A stretch of DNA of 15,158 bases from NCBI GenBank assembly GCA_030612095.1, contig JAUWOO010000025.1:1-15158 (forward strand), written 5' to 3'. Below are positions 13,686-15,158 of this stretch, piece after piece (positions within the stretch are counted from its first letter, which is position 1; every line of letters begins with the position of its first letter). Below the pieces are notes generated by a model, which was not told the DNA's origin, made no database searches, and was given only the letters and a program-made list of their open reading frames with translations. The DNA comes from Thermoplasmatota archaeon. GTDB lineage: Archaea; Thermoplasmatota; E2; DHVEG-1. The translations under genes and the position numbers were made by a program.

Positions 13686-15158
13686 TCACTCCTTTACCCT
13701 TCTAATATTATCCAAAACAGTTCCATCAAAATACTTAGTTAAACCGATAATTTCTTCACCCAGATTTACTTCGGCTGGTCCACCGGTTGCATCATATGCT
13801 ATTTCTCTAAGTTTCTCGATTGGAACAGTGTCAATTTCGCCCTTTAATTTATCAATCAAATCCTTCCTTCTTGGATTTATGGCTATTCCCTCATTTGTGA
13901 CAATTGCATCAACAACATCACCAGGCGTGGAAATAGTGGTAACTCTTTCCCTAACAATAGGATTTGTCTTTCTGAACACAGGGGCAGAGATGATTGTAAG
14001 ATTAGCAGCTGCTGCAGTATCCTGATGACCGCCAATACCGTGCAACATACGACCATCGCTATGTGTATTAACATTTACATTAAAACTGGTATCAACCTCT
14101 GTTGCTCCAAGCACCACAGTGTCCAGACCATCTATTGTTCGGCCCTTTGATGTAGGATCAGCATAATGACCAATATCGGCAGGTAAGCCTGGGTCTTCTG
14201 CTACAAATTTTACAGAATCGATGTCGAAAACCTGAGAATAGTAAATGTTTTTGACACGTCCAGCCCTATAAATGTCAAGTATATACTTTGTAAGACCACC
14301 TGTTGCACAAGAAGCTATTATATTTTTTTCTTCAAGTTTTTCTCCCAAATATTTCAAAGCAGCGAGGGAAATTCCTCCTGCACCAGATTGAAAGATCATA
14401 CCATCCTTAATCATACCTGCAGCTTCCATGAGCGCAACGCTATCAAGTGCAATCTTCAGTTTCATGGGATCCTCTGTGATTTTAAGAGTTCCGGAAACAA
14501 TCTTATCCTGATCACCTATCTTGTCAATCACAACAACATAGTCAACATATCGTTCCTGAATCTCCTGAAATCTACAAGGATAATCCACTATATTGTCAGT
14601 AACAATGATTACATGATCAGCATGCCATGCATCAACCTCAGAATATGAAATAGGTCCAAAAGCACTTCTACCAATTCTTCCGGTACAATTTCCACGTTCA
14701 TCAGCAGCTGATGCTGCAATAACTGCAATATTTGGATGTAATTCGCCAGTTTTTACTGCAGCCCAACGTCCACCATGAGAACGGAGTATAACTGGGGTTC
14801 TCATGGGATTTTTGGATACGTAGTCACCTACAACACCATTAAGACTCCCCTCAATTCTTGTAACAGTACCTTCCTTGATATGTTCAATAACAGGTTCATG
14901 AACATTAAACAATGCAGTTTGCGCAAGCCTAATATCTTTAACACCTAACTCCCTTACTGCATCAAGGGCCATATTGACAATAAAATCACCATTTCTGAGC
15001 TGATGATGAAAAGAAAGGGTCTGTCCATTCTTCAGACCACATTTCTTCAAAGCTTTGGTAAGACTTGTAATCTTTGAAATGTAACTATATTTTTTACCAC
15101 CGGCAAATGGTTTAAAAGTTCTACCAGCAATCTCCGTTTCGATTTTTCTTCCAGCTGC
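13686..15158 (-). CDS. citF: citrate lyase alpha subunit (citrate CoA-transferase), 5' end beyond window
   Basis: The frame is open to the right edge, giving 490 codons; the Escherichia coli protein is 510 residues as I recall it, so only about 20 are missing. Similarity is collinear: KALKKCGLKNGQTLSFHH, GDFIVNMALDAV, ILRSHGGR, FQSGAGGISLA, TEVDTSFNVNVNTHSDG, GIGGHQDTA, and the closing VKE. CitF swaps the acetyl group of the acyl carrier for citrate, forming the citryl thioester cleaved by the lyase subunit. Here the following gene is a citrate-synthase-fold protein, not CitE, and no CitD lies downstream. The carrier may therefore be free CoA; this is inference, and citD/citE could lie outside the window. 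The TGA overlaps the next frame, and AAGGAG at the gene end serves as its ribosome site. Confidence 0.9.
   Translation of the reverse strand, partial: AAGRKIETEIAGRTFKPFAGGKKYSYISKITSLTKALKKCGLKNGQTLSFHHQLRNGDFIVNMALDAVRELGVKDIRLAQTALFNVHEPVIEHIKEGTVTRIEGSLNGVVGDYVSKNPMRTPVILRSHGGRWAAVKTGELHPNIAVIAASAADERGNCTGRIGRSAFGPISYSEVDAWHADHVIIVTDNIVDYPCRFQEIQERYVDYVVVIDKIGDQDKIVSGTLKITEDPMKLKIALDSVALMEAAGMIKDGMIFQSGAGGISLAALKYLGEKLEEKNIIASCATGGLTKYILDIYRAGRVKNIYYSQVFDIDSVKFVAEDPGLPADIGHYADPTSKGRTIDGLDTVVLGATEVDTSFNVNVNTHSDGRMLHGIGGHQDTAAAANLTIISAPVFRKTNPIVRERVTTISTPGDVVDAIVTNEGIAINPRRKDLIDKLKGEIDTVPIEKLREIAYDATGGPAEVNLGEEIIGLTKYFDGTVLDNIRRVKE

Overview
The window looks archaeal and probably comes from an uncultured euryarchaeal lineage of the Thermoplasmatota kind. 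This is an inference from AT-rich DNA, AT boxes placed like archaeal TATA elements, strong GGAGG-type ribosome sites in tight operons, secreted right-handed beta-helix and repeat-propeller proteins, tiny CPxCG zinc ribbons and paired UPF0145 proteins. There is no rRNA or tRNA here to settle the taxonomy.

Left part (1-4365): a mobile and decaying zone. An IS4-type DDE transposase runs off the left edge on the minus strand, with a perfect hairpin directly in front of its start codon. Next is a secreted beta-helix (PbH1/NosD-like) protein on the minus strand. It lies between two copies of a roughly 190-bp direct repeat, each carrying the same gene 3' end and downstream DNA. The second copy retains the C-terminal remnant of a lost paralogue. 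After a stretch with four consecutive inverted repeats comes a tyrosine recombinase gene with an in-frame TAG and no ordinary start codon, followed at once by a perfect palindrome.

Middle part (4404-9332): one co-directional plus-strand cluster with gaps mostly under 20 bp. In order it encodes a membrane-anchored CBM-like jelly-roll protein, a four-helix membrane protein, a two-helix membrane protein, a UPF0145 (YbjQ/DUF74) protein, another two-helix protein, a ribbon-helix-helix plus zinc-ribbon protein, a stand-alone zinc ribbon, a second UPF0145 protein, an ABC ATPase and an ABC-2 permease. The permease is split by a -1 frameshift at a run of five T. The layout suggests a regulated envelope or export system of unknown function, possibly controlled by its own RHH-zinc-ribbon protein through repeated TTGAC-type sites upstream. 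It is the best candidate here for an undescribed system.

Right part (9301-15158, minus strand): a secreted protein with seven tandem units of about 50 residues, probably a seven-bladed propeller, converges on the permease gene and overlaps its 3' end. Upstream of it is a three-gene operon: citrate lyase alpha subunit (citF, running off the right edge), a citrate-synthase-fold protein the size of a citryl-CoA lyase, and a one-chain aconitase-family dehydratase. Together they could interconvert isocitrate, citrate, and oxaloacetate plus an acetyl unit. No CitE or CitD is visible, so the citrate-synthase-fold protein may replace CitE.
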